From Demequina oxidasica (lineage in GTDB: Bacteria; Actinomycetota; Actinomycetes; Actinomycetales; Demequinaceae), in the NCBI RefSeq assembly GCF_000975115.1, contig NZ_BBRE01000002.1, positions 310,001-374,000 of the forward strand: a stretch of 64,000 nt of DNA, in the 5' to 3' direction. This document shows, piece by piece, positions 34,536 through 42,793 of the stretch (its first letter is position 1; each line of letters starts with the position of its first letter). Position numbers and translations under genes: made by a program. The notes beneath the pieces were generated by a model that saw only the letters and a program-made list of their open reading frames with translations, had not been told where the DNA came from and ran no database searches.

Positions 34536-35825
34536 TTACTGGAAGCGGGTCATCAGCGACTTAACGCTGGCCACATAGCGCACGGTGTCGGTATAGAGGC
34601 CGTACTTACGCACGGCAGTCTCACCCTGGTAGTAGCCCCCAATCGCGTCGGACAACGAGGTGCCATTGCGCTGGAGTTTCTTCAAGATGGCGATGCCGGC
34701 GGTGACGTTGTCCTGGGGGATGAGCAAGTTGAGGTCTCGTCCCACAATCTGCGATGCCCATTCGCCCGAAGACGGGATGACCTGCATGACGCCAATGGCA
34801 TTCGCGGGTGACACTGCTCGCATATCGAAGCCTGACTCCTGATACGCAACTGCCTGTGCCAGGGCTGGATCGACGCCCATCTGCTTGGCCGTGGCGACGA
34901 TCATCGCCTGCATCTGAGACTTGGACGGCACGTCCATCGCCTTCAACGTTGCCTTGTTTTGGTTCGCGGCGCCCACGACAGGAGCGGAGTACGTGCGACC
35001 CAGGAACGTATCGCCTACGAGCCCGCTGGCCTTGTCAGAGAATTCGTCGACGTTGTTCTTGGTCGCCAGTTTGGGAGCGCCCGAGGAGGTCGTGGTGACC
35101 TTCGTGACGTTGGAGACGGTGGCTGCCGTAGAGCCCGGGATGGTGAGGCTCTGGCCTACGTGGATGATGGCCGACTTGCTTAGGCCGTTCGCGTCGATGA
35201 TCGCGGTAATGGTCGAACCGTACTTGCGTGCGATTCCCCAGACGGTGTCGCCCGACGTGACCTTGTAGGTGCCGATCGCTGCAGCAGACTTTGTGGTACT
35301 GGTGGACTCGGACGTGGACTTCGAGGTGGCCGCGGTGGTCGTGGTCTGTGAGGTAGAGGAAGCCTTGCCCGGAATGGTGAGTTTCTGGCCGACGTGGATG
35401 ATGGCTGACTTGTTGAGGCCGTTCGCGTTGATGATCGCGGTGATACTCGTGCCGTACTTGCGCGACAGGTCCCACACCGTGTCGCCGCTGAGGACCTTGT
35501 GAGTGCCGGCGGCAGTGCTCGTGGTCTTGGCGGCGGTCGTCGCCTTAGCTGGCGCCGATGCGGCGGTTGAAGTCCTGTGAGTGGGGATGGTAAGCGTGGT
35601 TCCCGTGTAAATCGTCGCGCGCGAGTTCAGGCGATTCGCCTCGATAATCGCGTTGATCGTGCTCCCGTAGCGGTGCGCAAGGGCGCCGACGGTGTCGCCG
35701 TTATGAACCTTGTGTTGTTCGTCTGCATTTGCAGCGGTAGCGCCAAAGGCGGTGAAGGCGATGGCCGCGGCAGTGCCGAGTGCGGCAATTCGCGTCGCTG
35801 GACGTGACGGACCAAGATTTCCCAC
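34536..35825 (-). CDS. Secreted LysM-repeat lytic transglycosylase
   Basis: A 429-residue exported peptidoglycan hydrolase. A signal peptide ends at about residue 34 (ATAANA). Three LysM domains separated by Ser/Thr/Ala linkers (about 37-80, 106-150, 182-227) bind the glycan. A C-terminal SLT domain (about 300-429) has the catalytic Glu in AQAVAYQESGFDMRAVSPANAIGVMQV-type context, followed by GYYQGETAV. The second and third LysM units are nearly identical, indicating recent internal duplication. I chose the GTG at 35825 because AAGGAGG lies 5 nt before it and the signal peptide then has a normal length; an ATG 14 codons upstream would place that site inside the gene. Confidence 0.9.
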   Translation of the reverse strand: MGNLGPSRPATRIAALGTAAAIAFTAFGATAANADEQHKVHNGDTVGALAHRYGSTINAIIEANRLNSRATIYTGTTLTIPTHRTSTAASAPAKATTAAKTTSTAAGTHKVLSGDTVWDLSRKYGTSITAIINANGLNKSAIIHVGQKLTIPGKASSTSQTTTTAATSKSTSESTSTTKSAAAIGTYKVTSGDTVWGIARKYGSTITAIIDANGLSKSAIIHVGQSLTIPGSTAATVSNVTKVTTTSSGAPKLATKNNVDEFSDKASGLVGDTFLGRTYSAPVVGAANQNKATLKAMDVPSKSQMQAMIVATAKQMGVDPALAQAVAYQESGFDMRAVSPANAIGVMQVIPSSGEWASQIVGRDLNLLIPQDNVTAGIAILKKLQRNGTSLSDAIGGYYQGETAVRKYGLYTDTVRYVASVKSLMTRFQ

Positions 35826-35858
35826 GATGACCTCCTTGATGATGCGCATGTGTTGGAT

Positions 35859-35872
35859 GTTACTCATGTTAC
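35859..35872 (-). promoter_or_regulatory. Predicted MtrA-type box (GTAAC-N4-GTAAC)
   Basis: The minus strand reads GTAACATGAGTAAC, a direct repeat of GTAAC with 4-nt spacing. Published MtrA response-regulator sites in actinobacteria are direct GTNAC repeats with this spacing, as I recall, and MtrA controls cell-wall hydrolase genes. It lies 34 bp before the transglycosylase start, in the region shared with the divergent Rv2175c-like gene. Confidence 0.5.
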
Positions 35873-35925
35873 AAAAGTGAATCTAACTCACTCCGTAGGT
35901 GTGCGCAAGGGGGTCAACGTGTTTG

Positions 35926-35931
35926 TACGCT
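35926..35931 (+). promoter_or_regulatory. -10 box for leaderless Rv2175c-like gene
   Basis: TACGCT ends 6 nt before the ATG at 35938. Confidence 0.5.
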
Positions 35932-35937
35932 TGCGCT

Positions 35938-36288
35938 ATGACTCAATCGACGCAGTGGCTCACCATTCCCGAATTCGCAGCGGAACTGGGCCTGGAAGCA
36001 GGCGACGTCCGCGACAAAATCCGCGAAGGCAAGATCGTGGCGGTGCGCCGGGGGGAAAACAACACGTGGCAGTTGCCCGCGGGCTTCATCATTCCGGGCG
36101 CTGTGAGCCCGCACATCATCCCCACGCTGCGCGGCACGTTGACGCTACTCTCGGATGTCGGCCTGTCGGACGAGGAAGCTGTCGAGTGGCTATTGGAGCC
36201 CGCCAAGGAACTCGGAATGTCGCCGTTAGACGCGCTCCGTGAGGGACAGCGCGCCCCTGTGCGCAGGCTTGCGCAGGCCCTGCTCTAG
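35938..36288 (+). CDS. Rv2175c-like DNA-binding protein
   Basis: A 116-residue cytoplasmic protein. Residues 5-60 form an excisionase/MerR-like helix-turn-helix and wing (WLTIPEFAAELGLEAGDVRDKIREGKIVAVRRG). The C-terminal part (WLLEPAKELGMSPLDALREGQRAPVRRLAQALL) is the conserved helical module of the family. The mycobacterial homologue binds DNA and is phosphorylated by PknL, and its gene adjoins pknL. Here pknL lies 1.5 kb away behind the transglycosylase gene, so the same pairing is plausible. N-terminal Thr/Ser residues (T2, S4, T5) are candidate phosphosites. The start is leaderless. Confidence 0.85.
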   Translation: MTQSTQWLTIPEFAAELGLEAGDVRDKIREGKIVAVRRGENNTWQLPAGFIIPGAVSPHIIPTLRGTLTLLSDVGLSDEEAVEWLLEPAKELGMSPLDALREGQRAPVRRLAQALL

Positions 36289-36297
36289 AGAGCAGCG

Positions 36298-37374
36298 CTA
36301 CGCGGCTCTGTCCGTCGCCGCGTTGAAGAGCCTCGTCAACAACTCCACTCCGCGTGGATCGAGTTCGAGAGCCGCGAGTTGAGTCGCGGCGTTGCTGGCG
36401 AGACTCGCAATTTCCTGCTCGACGAGGTCCACGGCATCGGTTGCGGCGATGATCGCGACGGTCTGGGCCACCTCTTCATCGCTCGCGTCTCGCCGCCCAA
36501 GTGTCGCCTTAAGTCGGGCCCGGCCCGATGCATCGGTGACTTGCCAGGCCCGCCATACCAGCATCGTCCGCTTGCCTTCGCGGATATCGTCGCCGGCGGG
36601 CTTGCCGGTGACGGCGGGGGAGCCCGTGAGGCCGAGCACGTCGTCTCTCAGCTGGAACGCGATTCCCAGCGGAACGCCGATGGCTCGTATCGCGGTGATC
36701 GATTCGGCAGAGGCGCCGGCACAGGCGGCGCCGAGGGCCAGAGGAAACTCGGCGGAGTACGACGCGGTCTTGGCGCGCATGACGTCGCGGATAGCGGACT
36801 CCTGGTCGCCGAGTGTTGCCAGTGGCTGGGCCGCCACCCGCATGTCAAGGTATTGCCCGACGGTGACGAGTTCGGCCATGTCCGCAAACAGGGCGGTCGC
36901 AGCAACTGACTCCCTGGAGCTGAGGGGCTGTACGGCGTCGAAGAGCGCACGGTGCGCGGCCATCAGGGTGAGGTCGCCCGCCAATATTCCGGCGGCCGCT
37001 CCAAAGTCATCTGCAGATCCGAGCCAGTCCTGGCGGCGATGCAGATCGGCGAGGACCCGGTGGGCGGCTGGCCGTCCGCGCCGGGTATCCGAGTCGTCAA
37101 GCACGTCGTCGTGTAGGAGTGCCGCGGTTTGAAAGAGTTCTACGGCGGCACCGACGCCGATGGCCGCCTCCAGCTGGTTGCCACGGTGGGCGTCGTGCGA
37201 CGCTGCGATGAGTTGTGCGCGCAGGCGCTTGCCTCCGGTAGATGATGCGGAAATTTGGTCGGTGATCTCACTGGCTGCCACGCCCGCCGGGACTATCGCA
37301 CCGGAGGTCTTGGCAAGGATGGCGGTGACTCGATCGTCGACGGCGCGGGCGCGTTCGGTTAGCAGGTTGTCCAC
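36298..37374 (-). CDS. Polyprenyl diphosphate synthase (IdsA-type)
   Basis: A trans-isoprenyl diphosphate synthase of 358 residues that extends allylic diphosphates with IPP. The first aspartate-rich motif reads LLHDDVLDDSDTRRGRP and the second QLRDDVLG, with Lys/Arg in GGKRLRAQL and GDDIREGKRTMLV. Side chains before the first motif (ELFQTAALLHDD) do not settle product length, which could be geranylgeranyl or longer. The homologue lies next to Rv2175c in M. tuberculosis. The GTG start has TACGCT 6 nt upstream. It converges on the Rv2175c-like gene with a 9-bp gap. Confidence 0.9.
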   Translation of the reverse strand: MDNLLTERARAVDDRVTAILAKTSGAIVPAGVAASEITDQISASSTGGKRLRAQLIAASHDAHRGNQLEAAIGVGAAVELFQTAALLHDDVLDDSDTRRGRPAAHRVLADLHRRQDWLGSADDFGAAAGILAGDLTLMAAHRALFDAVQPLSSRESVAATALFADMAELVTVGQYLDMRVAAQPLATLGDQESAIRDVMRAKTASYSAEFPLALGAACAGASAESITAIRAIGVPLGIAFQLRDDVLGLTGSPAVTGKPAGDDIREGKRTMLVWRAWQVTDASGRARLKATLGRRDASDEEVAQTVAIIAATDAVDLVEQEIASLASNAATQLAALELDPRGVELLTRLFNAATDRAA

Positions 37375-37380
37375 GCGTCC

Positions 37381-37386
37381 AGCGTA
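37381..37386 (-). promoter_or_regulatory. -10 box for leaderless polyprenyl synthase gene
   Basis: On the minus strand TACGCT ends 6 nt before the GTG at 37374. Confidence 0.5.
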
Positions 37387-37482
37387 GAGCGCTTATGTCC
37401 ACAGGCCGACGCGGCGCGATGGTCATCCACATAACTCGCTCGCGCCTCGACGTGGGCGGCCGGCGGCGCCCACGGTTGACTC

Positions 37483-38544
37483 ATGACTATTCCTACGCTT
37501 CGTGGTCCCGGCGAGCTTCTCGCCACTCTGCCTTCTATTATTGGCTTCACGCCTGTCGAGTCGGTCGTGATCGTTGGCATCCGCGATGGTGGTGAGATTG
37601 GCGCAATCATGCGCGTAGACCGCGAGGATTGCCTAGTACCTGAGGTGCTCGAGCCGATGTCGCGTGCAGTCGCCGCACATCTGGCCAGGGATGCTGCGAT
37701 TGCTGCGATCCTGGTGTCCTATACCGAAGGTCCCGTGCGGCTCTGCTGCGAGGCGGCCGACGCGCTGCGGATGGCGGTGGCGGATGCGGTACCGAGGGTC
37801 GACACCTGGGCGGTCGCACGTGGCCGCTACTTCGCGCCAGGGTGCGCAGACGTGACGTGTTGCCCCCTCGACGGAACTGTCGTGCCGGAACAGCCCGCCT
37901 CCCCACTGCCGATGTCCGGCCTCGGTGCCATGCGCGCGACTGTGACCCACTCCAGGCCCCGCAGCCCATGGGGAACTGCGGGCGCCCTGGAGCGGCGCAG
38001 GTGCGCGCGGGCAGCCGTTCGCTGGGCGTCGAAGCGCGAGAGCGACGAGCGCGAATGGCGACGTCGGAGTCTAGGGCTATGGCAGCAGCACCTGACGAGC
38101 GGCGCGGACCCCGAGTTCACTCCTCGAGAGGCCGACCTCGGCAAGTTGGTGGCGGCCATGGCGGACGTGCGTGTCAGGGATGCCGTCATCGTGTGGCTGG
38201 TGCCAGGCTCGGATGAAGCAATCGACGACGTCCTCGCGGGGGTCCCGTCGGAGGCAGTATCGAGGGCACTGGACGCGCTGCTCGACCCCCGTGAGGCACT
38301 GATGCTCGGTGAGGTTCGGGCGGCGGTTCTCAGGCGCGTGACGGCCGCGTGTGTCGCTCATGGTCGGCGCAAGGATGCCGCCCCTCTCCTCGCGGTGCAG
38401 GCCCTCGTGGAGTGGTGGGTGGGAGAGCCGACTGTGGCGGTGTCTCTATGCGACGCCGCGACGGCGAGTTCACCCGGGTACCGGCTCGCCGAGCTTATCC
38501 GGGCTACCATTCGTGCGGGTATTGCGCCGGGCTGGCAAGCATAA
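37483..38544 (+). CDS. DUF4192 family protein
   Basis: A 353-residue cytoplasmic protein of unknown function. The DUF4192 opening is clear: LRGPGELLATLPSIIGFTPVESVVIVGI. A conserved RGRYFAPGCADVTCCPLDGT (about 113-132, with three cysteines) follows, and the C-terminal half is helical, ending AELIRATIRAGIAPGWQ. No enzyme motif is evident. There is no ribosome binding site; CACGGT lies 6 nt before the ATG and may be a degenerate leaderless -10. It directly precedes the sigA promoter region. Confidence 0.85.
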   Translation: MTIPTLRGPGELLATLPSIIGFTPVESVVIVGIRDGGEIGAIMRVDREDCLVPEVLEPMSRAVAAHLARDAAIAAILVSYTEGPVRLCCEAADALRMAVADAVPRVDTWAVARGRYFAPGCADVTCCPLDGTVVPEQPASPLPMSGLGAMRATVTHSRPRSPWGTAGALERRRCARAAVRWASKRESDEREWRRRSLGLWQQHLTSGADPEFTPREADLGKLVAAMADVRVRDAVIVWLVPGSDEAIDDVLAGVPSEAVSRALDALLDPREALMLGEVRAAVLRRVTAACVAHGRRKDAAPLLAVQALVEWWVGEPTVAVSLCDAATASSPGYRLAELIRATIRAGIAPGWQA

Positions 38545-38552
38545 GGCGGACA

Positions 38553-38605
38553 TTTGGGGCACTCGGGTGCCACAGGCGAGAATGTTTCCTCGAAAGTGCC
38601 CCAAA
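38553..38605. terminator. 11-bp inverted repeat with nested hairpin after DUF4192 gene
   Basis: Arms 38553-38563 and 38595-38605 are perfect complements (TTTGGGGCACT/AGTGCCCCAAA) around a 31-nt spacer. The left arm can instead pair locally as GGCAC-TCGG-GTGCC (38558-38571). It may terminate DUF4192 transcription or regulate read-through into sigA. Confidence 0.5.
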
Positions 38606-38617
38606 ACGCCGTTGCGG

Positions 38618-38643
38618 GGAACCATTCGGTTGACAGTCGCGTT
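38618..38643 (+). promoter_or_regulatory. Predicted SigR/SigH-type promoter upstream of sigA
   Basis: GGAAC (38618-38622), 18 nt, then GTT (38641-38643) fits the redox-stress ECF consensus GGAAY-N18/19-GTT. The Streptomyces hrdB gene is a known SigR target, which makes the match credible. A SigR homologue is not in the window. Confidence 0.45.
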
Positions 38644-38658
38644 ACACTTTAATGGATT
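38630..38658 (+). promoter_or_regulatory. Candidate vegetative promoter of sigA
   Basis: A perfect -35 TTGACA (38630-38635) overlaps the ECF-like element; TGGATT (38653-38658) is 17 bp downstream as a weak -10. Confidence 0.4.
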
Positions 38659-38900
38659 TGCGCGACGCGGCGAAGAGCCTTCTGAGCGTAGTTTCGCTAC
38701 TAGTTCTACGTAGCACTGCTGCCGTCAGAGAGGATCCTCGTGTCGCCCCACAGCACTGACCTTTCCGGTCGTTGTGTTGCGGGGGCTCCTCGTGTCACCG
38801 CCGTTCGTTTTGCAAGTCCAGCCGTGCGAACCCCTTACCTGACGCCTCATGCGTCGCAAGCCCGTTAGTGTCCAAGTCCTCCGCCGCATCGGCGAAGGCA

Positions 38901-40259
38901 ATGAAGAAGGAGAAGGCCACGACTACCGCAGCCTCGCCCAAGACCACCGCAACTAAGGCAAGCGCCAAGAGCGCCACCAAGAAGACGGCCGCTAAGAGCG
39001 CGCCAGAAGCAGTGGAGACCGAGAAGGACGCGAAGCCGGTAACGCGCAAGAAGGCCGCCGCGCCCAAGAAGGCGGCAGCTCCTAAGAAGGCAGCCGCGCC
39101 CAAGGCTTCGGCTGCTGCCGCAAAGAAGGCCGCAGCGCCCACTGCTGCAGCCAAGCGAGCTGCGGCTAAGCGTGCCAAGGAGGACGCGGAGGCCCAGGCC
39201 CGCAGCGTCGAGAACCAGGACGCACCCGTCGCTCAAATCGAGGATGAGCCCGTCGAGGCCAAGCCTAAGGTCGAGGATTCTGAAGAGCGGGGTTACGTCC
39301 TGCGTAGCGCCGACGACGACGCCCCCGTGCAGCAGGTCTTCACGGCAGGCGCCACCGCTGACCCCGTCAAGGACTACCTGAAGCAGATCGGTAAGGTCGC
39401 GCTGCTGAACGCCGAGCAGGAAGTTGACCTCGCCAAGCGCATTGAGGCCGGCCTGTTCGCGGAAGAGAAGCTTGGTTCCGGGGAGAAGATCGCCCCCAAG
39501 CTGCGCCGTCAGCTCGAGTGGATCGCAAACGACGGACGCCACGCCAAGAACCACCTGCTCGAAGCCAACTTGCGACTGGTGGTATCGCTGGCAAAGCGCT
39601 ACACAGGCCGCGGCATGCTGTTCCTGGACTTGATCCAGGAGGGCAACCTCGGTCTGATCCGAGCCGTCGAGAAGTTCGACTACACCAAGGGCTACAAGTT
39701 CTCGACCTACGCCACGTGGTGGATCCGTCAGGCCATCACGCGCGCCATGGCCGACCAGGCCCGCACCATCCGTATCCCCGTCCACATGGTCGAGGTCATC
39801 AACAAGCTCGCGCGAGTCCAGCGCCAGATGCTTCAGGACCTGGGCCGCGAGCCCACTCCCGAGGAGCTTGCCGCCGAACTCGACATGACCCCCGAGAAGG
39901 TGGTCGAGGTTCAGAAGTACGGCCGCGAGCCCATTTCGCTCCACACCCCATTGGGCGAGGACGGCGACAGCGAGTTCGGTGACCTCATCGAGGACTCCGA
40001 GGCAGTCGTCCCGGCCGATGCCGTGGGCTTCACGCTGCTTCAGGAGGAGCTCAGCAAGGTCATGGACACGCTTAGCGAGCGCGAGGCTGGCGTGGTCGGC
40101 ATGCGCTTTGGTCTCACCGATGGCCAGCCCAAGACGCTAGACGAGATTGGTCGGGTGTTCGGCGTGACCCGCGAGCGCATTCGCCAGATCGAGTCCAAGA
40201 CCATGTCGAAGCTGCGCCACCCCAGTCGTTCACAGGTGCTGCGCGACTACCTGGACTAA
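38901..40259 (+). CDS. sigA: Principal RNA polymerase sigma factor
   Basis: The housekeeping sigma-70 (HrdB/SigA), 452 residues. Residues 1-110 are Lys/Ala/Pro-rich with repeats of KKAAAPKK, like a histone H1 tail. From about 145: region 1.2/2 ([16 protein letters not shown]), region 2 ([46 protein letters not shown]), region 3, and region 4 ([24 protein letters not shown]), ending LRDYLD, the usual C-terminus. ATG 38901 has GAAGG only 2 nt upstream, and a GTG at 38868 is possible, so the start is uncertain. The neighbourhood, with parE and parC downstream, matches Streptomyces hrdB. A strong terminator follows. Confidence 0.95.
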   Translation: MKKEKATTTAASPKTTATKASAKSATKKTAAKSAPEAVETEKDAKPVTRKKAAAPKKAAAPKKAAAPKASAAAAKKAAAPTAAAKRAAAKRAKEDAEAQARSVENQDAPVAQIEDEPVEAKPKVEDSEERGYVLRSADDDAPVQQVFTAGATADPVKDYLKQIGKVALLNAEQEVDLAKRIEAGLFAEEKLGSGEKIAPKLRRQLEWIANDGRHAKNHLLEANLRLVVSLAKRYTGRGMLFLDLIQEGNLGLIRAVEKFDYTKGYKFSTYATWWIRQAITRAMADQARTIRIPVHMVEVINKLARVQRQMLQDLGREPTPEELAAELDMTPEKVVEVQKYGREPISLHTPLGEDGDSEFGDLIEDSEAVVPADAVGFTLLQEELSKVMDTLSEREAGVVGMRFGLTDGQPKTLDEIGRVFGVTRERIRQIESKTMSKLRHPSRSQVLRDYLD

Positions 40260-40277
40260 GCCAAGACCTGAACGCCT

Positions 40278-40310
40278 CAACGCCCCCACACTCAGAGCGT
40301 GGGGGCGTTG
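40278..40310. terminator. Terminator of sigA
   Basis: A perfect 12-bp inverted repeat (arms 40278-40289 and 40299-40310, 9-nt loop) ending GCGTTG. It lies 18 bp past sigA and between convergent genes. Confidence 0.85.
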
Positions 40311-40362
40311 TGGCGTGAACAATGGCCAGCCGTGACGCGAACGAGCACGGTACGCGAGCCGG

Positions 40363-41226
40363 CTATTGCGGCGCGAGGGGGTCCTTGCGGCCGATGTACG
40401 ACCAGTCGCGAACCGCGAACGGAGTGGCCAGGGCGATGATGGCGGCAAGGCCCGCGGCCCAGCCCACTGCCACGCTCTCGGGGGAGTCGGTCAACCGGCC
40501 GCTGGCAATCCACCACAGTCCCCAGGCAATGGCGACCCCGGTGGCAATGCTCAGTGCTGCGGAGGCCCGCAGCCCCCGTACGATCGCGACCGCAAGCGCC
40601 GCTGCCACGACCAAGACGGCGATGGCGATGCCCACGCCGTCTCCCGGAGCGAACCCGTCGATTCCGCTCGCGATCGTGGCGGTGATGTCTGCGAGGGTCG
40701 CGACTACGACCCATCCGAGGTAGAGGCCCACCGGCACGTCGGTGGTCAGGCGCTCCGCCCAGGATGACGGGGGAGTCGTTGCCAGGCGCTTAGCCGCCAC
40801 CGCGAGCACCGCGGCCAGCACAGCAATGACCACCACGGATGCCCACAGCCAGCCCGCCTGAATCACGCCGATCCATACGGCGTTCAGCAACATCGAGGCG
40901 AGGACCCACCATGACGTGGCGCGCAAACGAGGATCAGTCGCGTGGCTTGGTAGGAACTGGAAGATCGCGAAGACTACTAGCCCTAAGTAGATGACCGACC
41001 AGATGGAGAATGCTGTCGATGCTGGTGCGAGCAGCGTCGCATCGGCAGCGAGTGCGCCCCCTGCCGCGTCCTGGATGGGGGTGCCGCCAAAGGCGCCGGA
41101 TCCCCATGCTGCGCCGGCGATCGCGACGATGGCGCCAATCAGTACAGTCCAGCGGCGCGCCGTGTCCGCACTGGTAAGTGTCGCTTCTGTGGAGCGTGTC
41201 GATGAGGTGGTGTTCATGTTGTCCAT
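40363..41226 (-). CDS. TspO/MBR-like tryptophan-rich membrane protein
   Basis: A 287-residue polytopic protein with about nine hydrophobic segments and many tryptophans. STAFSIWSVIYLGLVVFAIFQ (about 90-110) and WWVLASMLLNAVWIGVIQAGW resemble TspO/MBR proteins, and the C-terminal half adds further helices, as in a longer bacterial subgroup annotated as tryptophan-rich sensory protein. The ligand is unknown; tetrapyrrole binding is the family precedent. The ATG at 41226 is preceded by AGGAGG with 7-nt spacing. It converges on sigA behind a terminator. Confidence 0.7.
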   Translation of the reverse strand: MDNMNTTSSTRSTEATLTSADTARRWTVLIGAIVAIAGAAWGSGAFGGTPIQDAAGGALAADATLLAPASTAFSIWSVIYLGLVVFAIFQFLPSHATDPRLRATSWWVLASMLLNAVWIGVIQAGWLWASVVVIAVLAAVLAVAAKRLATTPPSSWAERLTTDVPVGLYLGWVVVATLADITATIASGIDGFAPGDGVGIAIAVLVVAAALAVAIVRGLRASAALSIATGVAIAWGLWWIASGRLTDSPESVAVGWAAGLAAIIALATPFAVRDWSYIGRKDPLAPQ

Positions 41227-41329
41227 TATTTTTCCTCCTGCAAGGTCAAACCTTTGCCGCACGAAAAATCTTCCCAGCATCGGCCGATGGGGTGGCTGAG
41301 ACATCGACTCCCGTCACCGTGGGGAACGG

Positions 41330-42349
41330 CTAAGGAACGGCCGGAGGAACCTCGACGATTGCCTCTTCGGCATCCGGCACAGTGTCATCGCCAGGGCGTG
41401 TGCGCGCTGTTTGAGCAATCACGATTCCTACCAGCACAAGTGTCGCGCCACCCACCTGGAGGGTCGACAGCGTCTCGCCCAACCACAACCACGCCACGAC
41501 GAACGCGAAAAGCACTTCAGACGATGCAAGGATCCCTACGGCGGTGGCCGACAGGTGACCGAGGGCGGAGAAGATCAACACGAAAGGCGCGAAGGCACCA
41601 AGGGTGACCACAAAGAGCAAGGGAACCCAAACGGGGACGACGACCGATTCGAGCGCACCCGACAGCGACACATTGGCGGTCAGCGTCGCCGGATCGAGCG
41701 TCCACCACGAGGAGAACAGGCCCCAGAACGCGCTCGCAAACACGGAGGCCCAGAACGCGACCGCCATGGGTGCCATGGCGGCGACCACCCGCTCGCCCAT
41801 GATGAAGTAGAAGGCGTACGTGATGGCGGCACCGAAAGCCGCGAGCACTCCTAGAAGCGCAAGGCTGCTGTCCCACACCTGGGCGACTATCGCGAGTCCC
41901 ACCAGCACGGCGCCTATAGCGAACCAGAGCCGTGGTTGAACACGTTCGTTGAAAATGAGCCAAGCGGCGAGGGCAACAAATACCACCGCCGTGTACTCGA
42001 TCAGCAGCGCGACTCCCACGGGCAGGATCGAGATGGCTATGGCGTACAGCCACTGGATCATCGCGAGACCGCCAATTCCGAGCGCGGCCAGGTTCAGAAG
42101 CTGACGCTTGGTGGGGCGGAATTGAGCGCGATCCGTGACCAGCAGGACCGCGCCGGCGATGATTACTGTTGACAGCACCCGGAAGAACGTCAACTGGGAG
42201 GGGCTGACGCCAGCGCCGATGACAACCTTCGCGACCGAGCCGTTAATGCCGAACAGTGCGGCTCCGGTGATCACGTACATCGCTCCACGCGCGGTGGACG
42301 TGAGCCGCCGGGCTGGAGCGTCGGGGGTCGGCACTGTCACGAGCGCCAT
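41330..42349 (-). CDS. EamA/DMT-family transporter
   Basis: A 339-residue drug/metabolite transporter with ten helices in two EamA repeats (about 25-150 and 160-300). The first repeat has ALFGINGSVAKVVIG, and the second ends FAFVVAWLWLGETLSTLQVGGATLVLVGI, the typical closing motif. It most likely exports small metabolites or amino acids (RhtA-like); the substrate is not evident. The ATG at 42349 lacks a ribosome binding site, and a valine codon a few residues later could be the true start. A short acidic tail follows the last helix. Confidence 0.88.
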   Translation of the reverse strand: MALVTVPTPDAPARRLTSTARGAMYVITGAALFGINGSVAKVVIGAGVSPSQLTFFRVLSTVIIAGAVLLVTDRAQFRPTKRQLLNLAALGIGGLAMIQWLYAIAISILPVGVALLIEYTAVVFVALAAWLIFNERVQPRLWFAIGAVLVGLAIVAQVWDSSLALLGVLAAFGAAITYAFYFIMGERVVAAMAPMAVAFWASVFASAFWGLFSSWWTLDPATLTANVSLSGALESVVVPVWVPLLFVVTLGAFAPFVLIFSALGHLSATAVGILASSEVLFAFVVAWLWLGETLSTLQVGGATLVLVGIVIAQTARTRPGDDTVPDAEEAIVEVPPAVP

Positions 42350-42447
42350 CGTACGCCGCCACGACGGCCCGGCACCGCGTGTACTCGTGAAGTTCGGCGG
42401 GTAGCCGCGATAGCATCGGGCCAACGACTTCCTAAGGAAAGAACCAC

Positions 42448-42792
42448 ATGGACGCCCTGCGCTATATCCTCCTCATCCTGCACCTCATCGGCATGGCCGC
42501 AATCCTGGGGCCGTTCCTCGGCCAGTGGACCGCCAAGACCAAGAGCATCACCAAGACGATGGTGTGGGGAGCGCGCGCGCAGCTCATTACCGGTCTCGGC
42601 CTGGTCGGCGTCGCCTATGCCAGCGACCACGAACCTGACCACGTCAAGATTGCCGTGAAGCTGATCATTGCACTCGCAATCGTCGCGATTTGCGAGGCCA
42701 CGAGTAAGAAGTCAGGGTCCGTCAAGACTGCATGGTGGCTGGTAGGCGGCCTCACCGTCGCCAACATCGTTGTCGCGGTGGTGTGGAACTAG
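42448..42792 (+). CDS. Small four-helix membrane protein
   Basis: A 114-residue integral membrane protein with four hydrophobic segments (about 5-25, 45-60, 68-83, 95-113) and the charged loop GQWTAKTKSITKTMVWG. It resembles small uncharacterised actinobacterial membrane proteins; I cannot name a function. AAGGAAAG precedes the ATG and TAGCAT about 35 bp upstream is a candidate -10. The GNAT gene begins 1 nt after its stop, so the two form an operon. Confidence 0.75.
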   Translation: MDALRYILLILHLIGMAAILGPFLGQWTAKTKSITKTMVWGARAQLITGLGLVGVAYASDHEPDHVKIAVKLIIALAIVAICEATSKKSGSVKTAWWLVGGLTVANIVVAVVWN

Positions 42793-42793
42793 C

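Larger units (their letters stand above)
38545..38900 (+). promoter_or_regulatory. sigA upstream region and long leader (no gene)
   Basis: These 356 bp hold no convincing gene. In order: an 11-bp inverted repeat (38553-38605), overlapping promoter elements (38618-38657) and a leader of about 230 nt before the ATG at 38901, including a small GCTAC/GTAGC hairpin near 38696-38714. An open frame through the leader encodes a Cys/Ser/Arg-rich peptide unlike sigma factors, so it is treated as untranslated. A GTG at 38868 is a second possible sigA start. Confidence 0.6.

Noticed and set aside
38772..38900. 129-bp coding extension upstream of sigA
   Set aside because: The peptide is Cys/Ser/Arg-rich and unlike sigma N-termini, and no start signal is seen. 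Only the last 33 bp (from GTG 38868) remain possible.
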